NCBI RefSeq assembly: GCF_011440305.1
Contig: NZ_JAAOIW010000020.1
Span: 48,827-112,826 of the forward strand
Direction of reading: 5' to 3'
DNA length: 64,000 bases
Origin: Paenibacillus agricola
GTDB taxonomy: Bacteria; Bacillota; Bacilli; Paenibacillales; NBRC-103111
Part shown: positions 8,403 through 17,596 of the stretch, piece by piece
Layout: each line of letters begins with the position of its first letter
Numbering within the stretch: position 1 is the first letter of the stretch
The notes under the pieces: generated by a model
What the model saw: only the letters and a program-made list of their open reading frames with translations
Told to the model about the DNA's origin: nothing
Databases searched by the model: none
Program-made: the position numbers and the translations under genes

Positions 8403-8976
8403 TGCTGAACTCCCTCCTTTCCCCGTCAGATAGACGCCGCTGAAGCTGCTTCATCGCCAACCGAACACGGATTTTTACCGTTCCCAAAGGGATAGCATGC
8501 ATGTCCGATACTTCCTGGTGCGTATATCCTTGATAATATATCCATTCCACTACTTTCTTCTGGTCATCGCTTAAATCATCGAGAGCCGCCTTAACCTGCT
8601 CCCCAACCCATTTCTTTTCAACAGCCACCTCTGTATTCATCCGTTCATCCGCAACAAATTGCAGTTGATCGAGCTCTGCCATAGACTGCGGTGTCCGGCT
8701 TCTTTTCTTTCTCAATAAATCAATAGTAATATTGCGGGTTAACGTAAACATCCAGCTCGTCAGCTTGCCTTGTGCACCATCGAAGCGCTCGGCTGTATTC
8801 CAAATTCTCAGGAATAGTTCCTGAATAATTTCCTCAGACATCATAGCATCTCTTACCATACGATAGGCAAAAGAATAGACGGGCTTTTCGTATCGGTCAT
8901 AAAGCTTGGTCAAAGCATCTTCGTCTCTTGCCTCAATAAGCTTCATCAGCTCTTGATCGGGCATTGAATCATTCAT
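8395..8976 (-). CDS. ECF RNA polymerase sigma factor (SigK group)
   Basis: 193 residues with sigma region 2 (YRMVRDAMMSEEIIQELFLR; GKLTSWMFTLTRNITIDLLR) and region 4 (WIYYQGYTHQEVSDMHAIPL, GTVKIRVRLAMKQL). GAAAGGAG lies eight bases before the ATG. Pairing with an RskA-type anti-sigma places it in the SigK/SigL-like ECF group. A matching candidate promoter sits just upstream, suggesting auto-regulation. Confidence 0.93.
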   Translation of the reverse strand: MNDSMPDQELMKLIEARDEDALTKLYDRYEKPVYSFAYRMVRDAMMSEEIIQELFLRIWNTAERFDGAQGKLTSWMFTLTRNITIDLLRKKRSRTPQSMAELDQLQFVADERMNTEVAVEKKWVGEQVKAALDDLSDDQKKVVEWIYYQGYTHQEVSDMHAIPLGTVKIRVRLAMKQLQRRLSDGERREFSND

Positions 8977-9014
8977 GAAGAATCTCCTTTCAATGATTCT
9001 CCTCTTATCTATTT

Positions 9015-9041
9015 ATTCGCAAATAAGCTCGCTCTGGATGT
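9015..9041 (-). promoter_or_regulatory. Candidate ECF auto-promoter of the sigma/anti-sigma operon
   Basis: On the minus strand ACATCC (9036-9041) and GCGAAT (9015-9020) are separated by 15 bases, about 40 bases before the sigma start. Mycobacterial SigK promoters are reported with -35 CCATCC and -10 CCGAAT, so each half differs at one position, at similar spacing. The assignment is inference from similarity and position. Confidence 0.5.
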
Positions 9042-9548
9042 ATCCCCCAAAATATTTATCAAACATCAGCGCTAGCAAGCCAAAAATAAGCGATTGTATA
9101 AGGGGAGATCGTCATTAATGCAATTATAACCTACAATGAAGCCTTCCTTGCCCACTAACAAACCCTTATCTTTTTATTGTAACAAACAGATGTTCGCAAT
9201 TCAATTTTGTCTAGCCCAAAGAACTATTTTCACTCCTGAAATAATTAATGGTCTATTAAAGTGGTTGTTTTTACCCATTAAAAAAACCTAATAAAAAGGA
9301 AAAATATGCTTTTGTTCTCTTCCCATAAATTCATCAGGCAAAATACCTATTTTTTCTAAACTCTTCTTGGGATCTGTCATTTTTTACAACTTAAATTCCC
9401 ATAATTAGCTATGTTATCATGTGTAAAAGAGATAGATGTTGAAAATAATGGATGGCCGGCCGGCAACCTCTATGTTTCATGCTATCACCCTTGCTACTTG
9501 CTCCAACATCATCGATAGCCTAATAACTATCTAATGGAGGTTCCATTC
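9042..9548. other. Intergenic between divergent genes
   Basis: About 500 AT-rich bases with no supported gene. It contains a GGCCGGCC palindrome near 9453 and presumably the promoter of the NlpC/P60 gene. I recognise no riboswitch. Confidence 0.5.
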
Positions 9549-10568
9549 ATGCCAACAAAGCTGATTTTCCTAATCGTTGCATTCGCCATCTCTCTTTCTT
9601 TATTACCCATGCAAGCTACTGTTGTCAGCGCTGCCGAAATTAAAGTTAATAGCCAGGCTACCTTTGAACCTAATGCTATTATCCTCAGCTCGGTTTCATT
9701 CCGGACTCAGCCATCAACCGACTCGCCACGGATTCGCTACTTGGTCAAAGGCGAAAGGGTCGCAGTGTTTGAAAGGGTCAACAGCTATTGGTATAAGGTT
9801 ACAGATAGCTCCAAAGTCGTCGGATACGTTAGCACGGGATCACAATATATCGATACAACCTACGTTGAAGAGGAAAATCAGCTGGAAGCAGACTTTCCTT
9901 CACCTCCCAATGCAACAGCCGTCAGCTCCGTTTCGTTTCGCAAAGGACCAGACACCAATTCAACCCGGATCCGTTATTTGAAGAAAGGGGAGCAGGTGCT
10001 AATCCTCAACAAAACAAACCAATATTGGTACAACATCCAGGACCAGAACGGTGTTATCGGCTACGTCAGTACCAGCAGCTCCTACCTGACAACGTCGTAT
10101 ATCGAGCCCTACAAACAGCTAAGCCGGGCAGTCGCCGCGCAAAAAGTAATTGATGCCGGAAGCCGCTACCTGGGTGTTCCCTACGAATTCGCCTCCAGCC
10201 GCAATGATACCTCTACCTTCGACTGCTCTGATTTTGTTCGCCAAGCGTTCTTGGATGGGATCAAGCAACAGCTGCCTGGTGATTCAAGAAACCAAGCGGT
10301 TCTTGTCAAATCCATAGGCACGACCAGCAGTAATTGGCAGCAACTGAAGAAAGGAGACCTTGTATTCTTCATGGCTTACAAAGGTTATACACCTGCAAGC
10401 TATGCTAGTGTGAATAAGGCGACCGAAACCGTGACCCATGTTGGCATTTATCTGGGTGATGGAAGGATGCTGCACACTTATTCACAAGCCTCCGGAGGCG
10501 TACGGATCGATACGATTGCCGGCTCACAGTGGGAGCTTCGTTTCCTGTTCGGCGGCTCCACCTACTAG
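9549..10568 (+). CDS. Secreted SH3b-SH3b-NlpC/P60 cell-wall hydrolase
   Basis: 339 residues from the ATG at 9549; an ATG 15 bases earlier is part of the GGAGG ribosome site and is not used. A signal peptide (about 1-29, ending VVSAA) is followed by two bacterial SH3 repeats, each with the pattern SVSFR...TRIRYL.KGE and GYVST, then an NlpC/P60 peptidase domain. Its catalytic Cys is in FDCSDFVRQAF, and the His residues are in THVGIYLGDG and LHTYSQASGG. Such enzymes cleave stem-peptide bonds of peptidoglycan outside the cell. The gene stands alone and ends at a strong terminator. Confidence 0.92.
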   Translation: MPTKLIFLIVAFAISLSLLPMQATVVSAAEIKVNSQATFEPNAIILSSVSFRTQPSTDSPRIRYLVKGERVAVFERVNSYWYKVTDSSKVVGYVSTGSQYIDTTYVEEENQLEADFPSPPNATAVSSVSFRKGPDTNSTRIRYLKKGEQVLILNKTNQYWYNIQDQNGVIGYVSTSSSYLTTSYIEPYKQLSRAVAAQKVIDAGSRYLGVPYEFASSRNDTSTFDCSDFVRQAFLDGIKQQLPGDSRNQAVLVKSIGTTSSNWQQLKKGDLVFFMAYKGYTPASYASVNKATETVTHVGIYLGDGRMLHTYSQASGGVRIDTIAGSQWELRFLFGGSTY

Positions 10569-10632
10569 ACTAAACATGTGCCAATAGGGCAACTGCCTCA
10601 GGTTCGGGGCATTCCTCCCCACTTGGGCATAC

Positions 10633-10670
10633 CAAAAACCTCCATTCCCCTTAACAGGGGTGGAGGTTTT
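10633..10670 (+). terminator. Bidirectional terminator between NlpC/P60 gene and helD
   Basis: AAAACCTCCA-TT-CCCC pairs with GGGG-TGGAGGTTTT around a six-base loop. It lies between two converging genes and has T/A runs on both sides. Confidence 0.85.
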
Positions 10671-10682
10671 ACCTATTTCACT

Positions 10683-13052
10683 TTATACGTTCACTTGTAG
10701 TTGCAGTAAATCGAAGCTATCCCCCGCCTGCGAGGTAATAAAGGGGCTTGGCTGTCCAAGCGAATAAATATGCAGTAAATGCATCGCCCGTGTACATGCC
10801 GTATAAAAGAGCTTGCGTTCATTTTCCCGCCGGTACCTCTCAGCCGAACCGTCATAAATAAGCACAGCGTCAAATTCGACGCCTTTGGCCAAGTAAGAAG
10901 GAATAATCTGCACACCCTTTTCAAAAGACGACGTTTGCTTCGTCACCAGCAGCAGCGGCAGCCGATGCTGCAACGCGGCATAAACGTCTGCGCTTTCGTT
11001 CGCCGTTTTGCAAATAACGGCGATGGAATCATAGTTTTCCGCTATAAGCGTTTGCAGATCGGCAACGATGCCATCGTGCAACCCTTCGCGATCCTCAGCC
11101 ACCACCACCTGCGGCTTCTCGCCGCTTCGGTTAAACGGCATGATCTCTTCGCCGCCAGCGACCATCCCCCTCGTGAACTCCACGATTTCACGGGTTGAAC
11201 GGTAGCTGCGCATTAGGCGAATCAGCTCAGTTTCCTCCACACCATACAGCTTGGCGATCGGGTCATTCTCTCCGAGTGCCGAAGCATGGGCATAAATGCC
11301 TTGGTTCACGTCGCCAAGTGCCGTCATACGGCAGCGGGGAAACAGGCGTTTGAGAAAATGAAGCTGGAACGGCGAATAGTCCTGCGCTTCATCGATAATG
11401 ACATGGCGAATGGAGGTATTGGTCTGAAAGCCCTGCACCAGCTCCATTAAATAAAGGAAGGGCGTAGCGTCCTCATAAGCAAGCTCGGACTGCTCCAGCC
11501 GACCCGTCGTCTGTTTGCTAATTTCATCCCAATATTCGGGTAGCGCTTGTTCCCCGCCAGCCAAGCTGGCGAATAGCCCTTCCTTCTCGAACAGCTGCCG
11601 GTACAATGCACGTATCCCTATAAAGCGGAGCTGCTTGATCCGCCTGCGCATCGGCTTAAGCTTCTCATGCACAACCATCCGTGCTAGGTATTCCTTCTCC
11701 ACGTCGGCATCGTCAAACGTGATCGATTCATCCTTGTGGACTCGCTGCTGCTCCTTAAAGGCACGCCGATAATCATCCGCATCCAGCAGCTCAATCTCGT
11801 CATCGACCCAAGGCATACTGCGTTCTGCCTTCTCAAAAGCAATAACCTCTTTGATCAGCCAATCCCGCAACAGTACAACCCGGTTAGCCAAACGAACCGA
11901 AGACTTGTAGGAATAAAATTGCTGCCTGATCTTCCGTGCAGATACGACCTCTCGCCCCTTAAAACGAATCGATAAAAAAATCATGCCCTGCTGCTCCAGC
12001 CATAGCTTATAGGCATCCATAACCGCCAAAAAGCTCGTGGATGATTTGTAACGAATTCCGGTAGTTCTGGCTACATAGGCTTCATCCTCGGGCGCGCTTA
12101 ATACATATTCAATCTGGATGAAAGGATCCTCCAGCTGAAATTCACGGCCCAAGCGGCTCTCCAAATATTGCTGGAATGTCGTTTGCTGCATATTTTCTTC
12201 CCCAAGCTCAGGCAGCACCGTCGATACATAGCTATTAAACATCGGATTGGGAGAAAATAAAAGCATCTGGTCCGCTTGCAAAGTTTCCCGGTTTTTATAC
12301 AACAGGTAAGCTACACGCTGTAGAGCCGAGGAGGTTTTACCGCTGCCTGCTGCCCCTTGGACAATTAGCATGCGGCTGCGGTCATTGCGGATAATTTGAT
12401 TTTGCTCCTTCTGAATCGTCGCCACAATACTTTTCATCTGCGCATCCGAGCTGCGGCTGAGCACCTGCTGAAGAAGCTCATCACCAATCGTCACCCCAGT
12501 ATCAAACATCAGGCTGACGCGCCCGTCACGAATCACATACTGCCTCTTAAGCGAGATCTCACCCTTAATTTCGCCGCTGGGTGTATCATAGGCCGCTGGC
12601 CCCGGCGGGTAATCATAATAGAGACTGGATACGGGAGCACGCCAATCATAGACCAAAAAGGTTTGGTCATCCTCATCCATGAAAGAAGCGATCCCCAAAT
12701 AAATCGCCGCCTTGTCTTGGGTTCCCTCTTCTTCGAAATCAATTCTGCCAAAATAAGGAGATTTGACCATCCGAGCCAGCTTCTTAAGCGACGAGTACGC
12801 AAGCCTGTGGCTTCGTTCCCGCTCCGATAACATCTCCACCTGCTGCTTCAGGCTCGTATAGGTCTCCCCCATATCATCCGCGGTTCCCATGTATACCTTA
12901 ACGTCGTCCCAAAAATGGGTTCGGATATCGACAACCTCGGATTTAACATCGCCGACCTCCAAAGAAAGCTGGTGGATTTGTTGATCCATTTTACCAACTA
13001 CTCCATCCACACGCCGCTGTTCTTCATGCCATTGCTGATCGGTTATGTCCAT
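10683..13052 (-). CDS. helD: HelD-type RNA polymerase recycling motor (UvrD-like)
   Basis: 789 residues, close to the ~775 of Bacillus HelD. The N-terminal coiled coil (about 1-95) is the arm that enters the polymerase channel. The HelD signature DWRAPVSSLYYD (136-147) is present. Walker A is GAAGSGKT at 233-240; Walker B lies in HVIIDEAQDYSPFQL, and later helicase motifs include MRSYRSTREIVEFTRG and the C-terminal LFYTACTRAMHLLHI. HelD removes stalled RNA polymerase from nucleic acid using ATP and can protect against rifampicin-type drugs in actinobacteria. It is a single-gene unit. Confidence 0.92.
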   Translation of the reverse strand: MDITDQQWHEEQRRVDGVVGKMDQQIHQLSLEVGDVKSEVVDIRTHFWDDVKVYMGTADDMGETYTSLKQQVEMLSERERSHRLAYSSLKKLARMVKSPYFGRIDFEEEGTQDKAAIYLGIASFMDEDDQTFLVYDWRAPVSSLYYDYPPGPAAYDTPSGEIKGEISLKRQYVIRDGRVSLMFDTGVTIGDELLQQVLSRSSDAQMKSIVATIQKEQNQIIRNDRSRMLIVQGAAGSGKTSSALQRVAYLLYKNRETLQADQMLLFSPNPMFNSYVSTVLPELGEENMQQTTFQQYLESRLGREFQLEDPFIQIEYVLSAPEDEAYVARTTGIRYKSSTSFLAVMDAYKLWLEQQGMIFLSIRFKGREVVSARKIRQQFYSYKSSVRLANRVVLLRDWLIKEVIAFEKAERSMPWVDDEIELLDADDYRRAFKEQQRVHKDESITFDDADVEKEYLARMVVHEKLKPMRRRIKQLRFIGIRALYRQLFEKEGLFASLAGGEQALPEYWDEISKQTTGRLEQSELAYEDATPFLYLMELVQGFQTNTSIRHVIIDEAQDYSPFQLHFLKRLFPRCRMTALGDVNQGIYAHASALGENDPIAKLYGVEETELIRLMRSYRSTREIVEFTRGMVAGGEEIMPFNRSGEKPQVVVAEDREGLHDGIVADLQTLIAENYDSIAVICKTANESADVYAALQHRLPLLLVTKQTSSFEKGVQIIPSYLAKGVEFDAVLIYDGSAERYRRENERKLFYTACTRAMHLLHIYSLGQPSPFITSQAGDSFDLLQLQVNV

Positions 13053-13106
13053 TCAAGCCGCCCTCTTTCAAATATATGAATAAAGTATGAATATTTAAAT
13101 AAACTA

Positions 13107-13303
13107 TTGACAAATCGATCTGTTAAGTGGTATATTTATATTGATTTTATTTACATATGTATTATTTTAGATCCATTTCTTATTTTAACAGATATTGCTT
13201 CCAAAATCAATAAGGAAGCCTTTTTGCTGTCATTGCGGTAGTTCTTTCTTTTCTACATAAATAAAAGGCTGCGCTTTCCTAATGGGATAGCGTAGCCTTT
13301 TTT
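13107..13303 (+). ncRNA. Possible small RNA: orphan promoter followed by terminator
   Basis: TTGACA (13107-13112), an 18-base spacer and TATATT (13131-13136) form a good sigma-A promoter on the plus strand. No coding frame follows, but an intrinsic terminator ends at 13303, so a transcript of about 160 bases is possible. The -35 overlaps a TTGTCA on the other strand that may serve helD, so the box may be shared or fortuitous. Confidence 0.3.
13263..13303 (+). terminator. Intrinsic terminator
   Basis: AAAAGGCT pairs with AGCCTTTT around an inner stem (CGCT/AGCG), and the plus strand continues as a run of six or more T. No annotated plus-strand gene precedes it. Confidence 0.65.
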
Positions 13304-13318
13304 AAGTGTAAACCACTC

Positions 13319-13344
13319 GGGTCGGGCTGCTGGGTCGGGCTGCT
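13319..13344. repeat. Perfect 13-bp tandem duplication
   Basis: GGGTCGGGCTGCT is repeated twice head to tail in an otherwise AT-rich intergenic stretch. No function is suggested. Confidence 0.6.
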
Positions 13345-13516
13345 GTCCAATCAGCATTATTCTCCCCTGCACATGGTTGAGTATGCCTTCTGAAAAGGGG
13401 ATTTCGAATGAGCGCTGTTGGTAGATTGTACACCAGCACAGGTGTAATTCTTGCATGATTTATCTTGCTTGTAATTGTATCCCGTACTTTCATCCAAGGA
13501 ATATATGAGCTATATC

Positions 13517-13560
13517 AAAAAGCCCCAGTCAAGCGATTACTGCTTGACTGGGGCTTTTTT
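13517..13560 (-). terminator. Strong bidirectional terminator after moeA
   Basis: An 18-bp perfect stem (13517-13534 with 13542-13559) around a seven-base loop, with A/T runs on both sides. It ends the minus-strand moaA-moeA unit. Confidence 0.9.
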
Positions 13561-13594
13561 GTGAGTTTTCCAACACGCTGATCCTAGGCGCAAT

Positions 13595-14851
13595 TTACAA
13601 GCTGCAAATCGGCTCATTAAGCAGCAGCACTCGAACTAAATCGTCACGAGCGGCGCCCTTGCCACCTGCGGGTATGTATATCAGGCAATCTGCATCCTTG
13701 ATCGAGGTCATGATGCTGGATTTGTCCTTGCCTGCCGGGTTTACATATACTTTGCCGTCCTGCATTTTCAACGTCCCTCTTACATACCTCGGGTAGGCAG
13801 AGCCTTTTGAATAGTCGGTTTGCAGGTAGGCTTTCGTTTCCGCATGTAGCTTTTCAGTTTGCCCCATAATTCCTTTTATGTAGGGTCGCACCAGCAATTC
13901 AAACCCCACGAAACTCGCTCCCGGGTTACCGGACAAAGCAAATAGCAGCTTCCCTCTCCAATAACCAACAGAGGTAGGGCTTCCGGGGCGCATCGCGATT
14001 TTGTTGAATAGCAGCTCGCCATCCCAGCGCTCGAATAAATCGACCAGCACATCCTTGTCGCCAACCGATACACCGCCAGTCGTCACAACCAAATCAACTT
14101 GCTCCAGCACCTGGAGCAAGGCTCGTTCCACCTCTGCCGGGTCATCCGGTAATACGGGCATGATGACCGGCTCCCCGCCTGCCTCAATCACCTGGGCAGC
14201 CAGCATATAGCTGTTGCTGTTGCGGATTTTGCCAGGTGCAAGTGGGCTATCCACCTCCAGCAGCTCGGAACCTGTAGAAAAGATCGCGACGCGCGGCTTG
14301 CGAAATACACTTACCCGAGCAAAGCCGAAGGTCGCCAGTACCGCTGCTTCACCGGAACGAATCGTTCGGCCTGGCAGCATGAGGATATCTCCTGGCTCTA
14401 CTTCCTCTCCGATCGGCGTTATATTGTCGCCCACAGCCATTTGTTTACGAATATGTACTTGATGGTCTGGAAGCACTTCGGTCATTTCAATCATAATAAC
14501 CGAATCTGCCCCATCAGGGACGACTGCACCTGTCATAATTCTTGCCGCTTGGCCTTGCCCTACTTGCATTGAAGGTATGGAGCCGCAAGGGATCATTTCC
14601 GTTACATCCAACTTAATTTCCTGATCCGCTGATGCACCGTTCGTGCCTGATGCCTGCAGCGCATACCCATCAACCCCAGAGCGGCGAAAGTGCGGCACTG
14701 GATGGTTAGCCGTTACGGTCATCGCCAGACGTCGCCCGAAGCAGTCGGCTAAAGCGACATCCTCCGTCTTTTGCATATTTATGTAATGGAGGACCGCTTG
14801 CTGCGCTTCCTCCAATTGAACCAGCTTGCGCTGAAATCTAAACCTCGACAC
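13595..14851 (-). CDS. moeA: Molybdopterin molybdenumtransferase MoeA
   Basis: 418 residues with the four MoeA domains. It inserts molybdate into adenylylated molybdopterin. Visible motifs are HFRRSGVDGYALQA near 55-68, MTGAVVPDGADSVIMIE near 110, the MoCF-binding TTGGVSVGDKDVL near 255, and SGNPGASFVGFELLVRP near 310. The GTG start is eight bases after the moaA stop and has a weak ribosome site, so translation is probably coupled to moaA. Confidence 0.95.
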   Translation of the reverse strand: MSRFRFQRKLVQLEEAQQAVLHYINMQKTEDVALADCFGRRLAMTVTANHPVPHFRRSGVDGYALQASGTNGASADQEIKLDVTEMIPCGSIPSMQVGQGQAARIMTGAVVPDGADSVIMIEMTEVLPDHQVHIRKQMAVGDNITPIGEEVEPGDILMLPGRTIRSGEAAVLATFGFARVSVFRKPRVAIFSTGSELLEVDSPLAPGKIRNSNSYMLAAQVIEAGGEPVIMPVLPDDPAEVERALLQVLEQVDLVVTTGGVSVGDKDVLVDLFERWDGELLFNKIAMRPGSPTSVGYWRGKLLFALSGNPGASFVGFELLVRPYIKGIMGQTEKLHAETKAYLQTDYSKGSAYPRYVRGTLKMQDGKVYVNPAGKDKSSIMTSIKDADCLIYIPAGGKGAARDDLVRVLLLNEPICSL

Positions 14852-14859
14852 AGCTTTCG

Positions 14860-15864
14860 TTAGCCCCCGATCTGCGACATTCTACGTAATGTGGGACTAT
14901 GGCTTTGCTGCTGATCCAGCAGCGCCTTGGCCATTTCATGGCTTTCCGGCTTCGCCTCCAGCGCCTTCAAGAACAATGCCGCAAGCGCTTGGTCATCCCC
15001 TATACGTGAACGCACATTAAACTCATCCGACCAATACAGGCAAGGCTTAATATTGCCATCAGCGGTTAACCGCAGCCGGTTACAGGTTTCACAGAAATGG
15101 TCACTGATCGGATGGATCAAGCCGAATGACCCCAATGCGCCTTGAATCCGAAAGTTTTGCGAAGGCCCGTTGCCGTAGACCTCTCCAGAAGGCTGCGCAT
15201 CCCAGCCCATTTCTGCACAACGCTCCATAACTGTCGTTAACGGAACATACTTGCTCTTCCAATTGGAATCATCGTGTCCAATAGGCATATATTCAATAAA
15301 CCGCACCTGCACATCTCGGGTCATAGTCATTTTCAAAAAATCGACAATCTCGTCTTCATTCAAGCCTTTCATAAGCACTACATTTAATTTTATCGGATAA
15401 AGACCCACTCGGTATGCCGCTTCAATCGCAGCAAGCACCCGTTGAATATCTCCTCCCCGCGTAATAAGCGAAAACCGGTCCGCGCGCAAGGAATCCAAGC
15501 TAATATTAATACGTGTCAGTCCTGCAGCACGCAATTTATCTGCCCTTTGAGCAAAATAAATGCCGTTAGTCGTCAACGCGATATCATCAATGCCGGGAAT
15601 GGACGAGAGGCGCGCTATTAATTGCTCCAGATTTTTTCTGACGAGCGGCTCTCCGCCCGTAATGCGCAGCTTTCTTACACCTAAGCTTGCCATCACACGA
15701 ACGACTTCATAAATTTCGTCAAAGCTTAGCATATTCTCCTCAGGCTCGAATTCCATCCCTTCCTCTGGCATGCAATAGACACAGCGAAGGTTGCAGCGAT
15801 CTGTAACCGAAATACGCAAATAATCATGGATACGTCCGAAACGATCTTTTAAAATATCGGTCAT
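14860..15864 (-). CDS. moaA: GTP 3',8-cyclase MoaA
   Basis: 334 residues from the second ATG, which has GGGGTG seven bases upstream; the ATG two codons earlier lies too close to it. This radical-SAM enzyme makes the first molybdopterin intermediate from GTP. The N-terminal cluster ligands are in DRCNLRCVYCMP (C-x3-C-x2-C). The second iron-sulphur cluster is at the C-terminus (CETCNRLRLTADGNIKPCL), and the protein ends in the conserved GG. MoaC, MoaB, MoaD and MoaE are not in the window. Confidence 0.96.
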   Translation of the reverse strand: MTDILKDRFGRIHDYLRISVTDRCNLRCVYCMPEEGMEFEPEENMLSFDEIYEVVRVMASLGVRKLRITGGEPLVRKNLEQLIARLSSIPGIDDIALTTNGIYFAQRADKLRAAGLTRINISLDSLRADRFSLITRGGDIQRVLAAIEAAYRVGLYPIKLNVVLMKGLNEDEIVDFLKMTMTRDVQVRFIEYMPIGHDDSNWKSKYVPLTTVMERCAEMGWDAQPSGEVYGNGPSQNFRIQGALGSFGLIHPISDHFCETCNRLRLTADGNIKPCLYWSDEFNVRSRIGDDQALAALFLKALEAKPESHEMAKALLDQQQSHSPTLRRMSQIGG

Positions 15865-16026
15865 GTTCATTCACCCCTTTTCCAATTAATATCCCTGATT
15901 TATGGGTTATAGGAATGTTTTGCGTTCATAAAGGTTTAGAAGTTTATAAAAATGGTTATGAAAATAGAATTATTTCTTACCCATTATCTCACATTCAACA
16001 GCAAAAAAGTAGCAATGTAAGTTTAG

Positions 16027-16653
16027 TTAACACTGGGAATTGTTCTTTAGCCCGGCCAAGTCGGACGGCTCATTAACATTGCCCACAAAATCCAAAGCAA
16101 TCTGACGCTCCAAAAAAAAGCGTTCCTCAACTGCTATAGCATCCATCTGCTCAACCAGCTCCATGATCCGATAGCGCCCTTCGGCCAACTGCTGATCTAT
16201 AGCCTGCAGGCAGCGCCGATGATAAATCGCATGCAAGGGCTGCAGCCTGCCGGCGATCAGCGGCAGAGCAAGATCATGGCCGCCGTGCCTTGCTCCGCTG
16301 CGCAGCTGCCCGAGGAGCACCTGGGCCGCTTCAGCGGAGGCATACGGCATATCGCATGCGACCACCCACAGTTCCTCGCTGTGGGTGACGGCTGCCATGG
16401 CTGCCTGCAGGCCAGCGAGCGGCCCTTTGCCTAGCTGCTTATCAGGCACAATGCGCATTTGTGCGTGGGGCCATGCGAGCTGCGCCTCGAACAGCTCAGG
16501 CTCATTGGCTACGATAATAATTTCGCTGCATAATTGGCTTAATTCGGCAAGCTGCCGTTCAATGAATAGCTGGCCGTCAAGCCGCAGCAGCGCCTTCATC
16601 TTCCCGCCCATACGGCGGTTTTGGCCGCCTGCTAGTATAGCTCCGGAGATCAT
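16027..16653 (-). CDS. mobA: Molybdenum cofactor guanylyltransferase MobA
   Basis: 208 residues from an ATG that has AAGGAGG nine bases upstream; the frame is open further but that part is a repeat of the ribosome site. The nucleotide-binding motif is GAILAGGQNRRMGG, followed by K in KALLRLDG and the acidic ACDMPYAS motif that holds the metal. MobA attaches GMP to molybdenum cofactor for DMSO-reductase-type enzymes. That is of note because the nearby oxidoreductase is of the sulfite-oxidase type, which does not need the guanylyl form. Confidence 0.92.
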   Translation of the reverse strand: MISGAILAGGQNRRMGGKMKALLRLDGQLFIERQLAELSQLCSEIIIVANEPELFEAQLAWPHAQMRIVPDKQLGKGPLAGLQAAMAAVTHSEELWVVACDMPYASAEAAQVLLGQLRSGARHGGHDLALPLIAGRLQPLHAIYHRRCLQAIDQQLAEGRYRIMELVEQMDAIAVEERFFLERQIALDFVGNVNEPSDLAGLKNNSQC

Positions 16654-16706
16654 CCTCCCTACCCTCCTTCTCCATGGGGGATCATCCTCCCTACCCTCCT
16701 TCTCCA
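16648..16706. repeat. Direct repeat duplicating the mobA ribosome site and start
   Basis: The same 27 bases occur at 16648-16674 and 16680-16706 (period 32). Each copy contains, on the minus strand, AAGGAGG followed by an ATG. The outer copy's ATG opens an eight-codon frame that stops inside the inner ribosome site, so it could act as a tiny leader frame. Confidence 0.75.
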
Positions 16707-16951
16707 AGGAGGGTTCCAAAGGGCTGTGCCCTCTGGACTCCCCTGTGGTATGGTGACTTTAGTGTTCTCGGGGCGCTTTCGTCCCTGCGGGACACGCTTT
16801 ACTGTAGTGGCTGGCGAGCTGCCTGCATGGGAGTGAGAGAGGTGACCATGCAGGCGTGGAGCATTTCCCTAGCGGGACTTGCTCCGCGGCGGCGAGTTGG
16901 CGACCCTGTGGGCTGGGTGCACCGTTCCTTGCAGGATTCGCTCCGCAGAGA
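16707..16951. repeat. GC-rich intergenic repeat-like region with hairpins
   Basis: No credible gene. GCCTGCATGG (16821-16830) pairs perfectly with CCATGCAGGC (16846-16855), and short GC stems (GCGGGAC, CTCCGC) recur. Composition differs from the flanking intergenic DNA, suggesting an interspersed repetitive element. Confidence 0.45.
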
Positions 16952-17596
16952 TTAAAGGCTAGCTTGGTCTAAACGTTTTTGGAATGATTCTCGCCAGCTT
17001 TCGGCTAGCTCGTTGACGGTTAATAAATGGCGAATTGCTTCGGTATTGGATTTGTCGACATATTTTAAAAGATTCGTCTCAGCAACTGTAATTGCGAGCG
17101 GATGGTTAGTTTGTAAGCGGAACATTTGGCCGGAGGCGACCAAGCCCTCTTTTAACACGCGGAAGTAATAACCTGTATAGCCGGTTTCTTGCACCTGCAA
17201 GACAAGGTCGCTAACTTGATGCTTTAAAGCCAGCTTAAAGCAAGGCTGACGTGGCTGGCTGACCTGAACAATGGCGGTGCCTATTTCGTAAACATCACCA
17301 ATATGAATGGTTGTTTCGGTTAGCCCGGCAATGGTGAAATTCTCACCAAACGCACCAAAAGGAAGCTTGCGCTGCAGCTTTTCCTCCCAGTAAGCATAGT
17401 GCTCTGCACAATAGGCACAAACTGCTTTATCCACTCCCCCATGATTGATTAAATCAGCCTGCCCATCGCCATCCAATTGAGTATGTGACAGGTATAGGGT
17501 TTGGTTGACAGGATTTTTAAAAATTCCCGTTTCCACCGGTCTCCCTTGATGGTTTACTGTAATCGGCTTACTAATATTGAGTGAAAGCAGCTGCAT
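16952..17596 (-). CDS. MOSC-domain protein (YiiM-like)
   Basis: 214 residues from the ATG at 17596, nine bases after AGGAGG; an ATG 24 bases upstream overlaps that site. The MOSC core is visible (INHGGVDKAVCAYCAEHY; FGAFGENFTIAGL; QPRQPCFKLALKH), with the conserved Cys that binds the molybdenum cofactor in this fold. YiiM-like proteins reduce N-hydroxylated compounds or carry cofactor. Placement among cofactor genes supports a role in Moco use. Confidence 0.88.
   Translation of the reverse strand: MQLLSLNISKPITVNHQGRPVETGIFKNPVNQTLYLSHTQLDGDGQADLINHGGVDKAVCAYCAEHYAYWEEKLQRKLPFGAFGENFTIAGLTETTIHIGDVYEIGTAIVQVSQPRQPCFKLALKHQVSDLVLQVQETGYTGYYFRVLKEGLVASGQMFRLQTNHPLAITVAETNLLKYVDKSNTEAIRHLLTVNELAESWRESFQKRLDQASL

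Noticed and set aside
9042..9548. c-di-AMP (ydaO) riboswitch before the NlpC/P60 gene
   Set aside because: Such genes often have one, but I do not see its conserved blocks in this stretch.
16674..16955. 93-codon plus-strand frame
   Set aside because: Lies over the mobA start repeat and the GC-rich intergenic repeat; sequence looks like translated repeat DNA.
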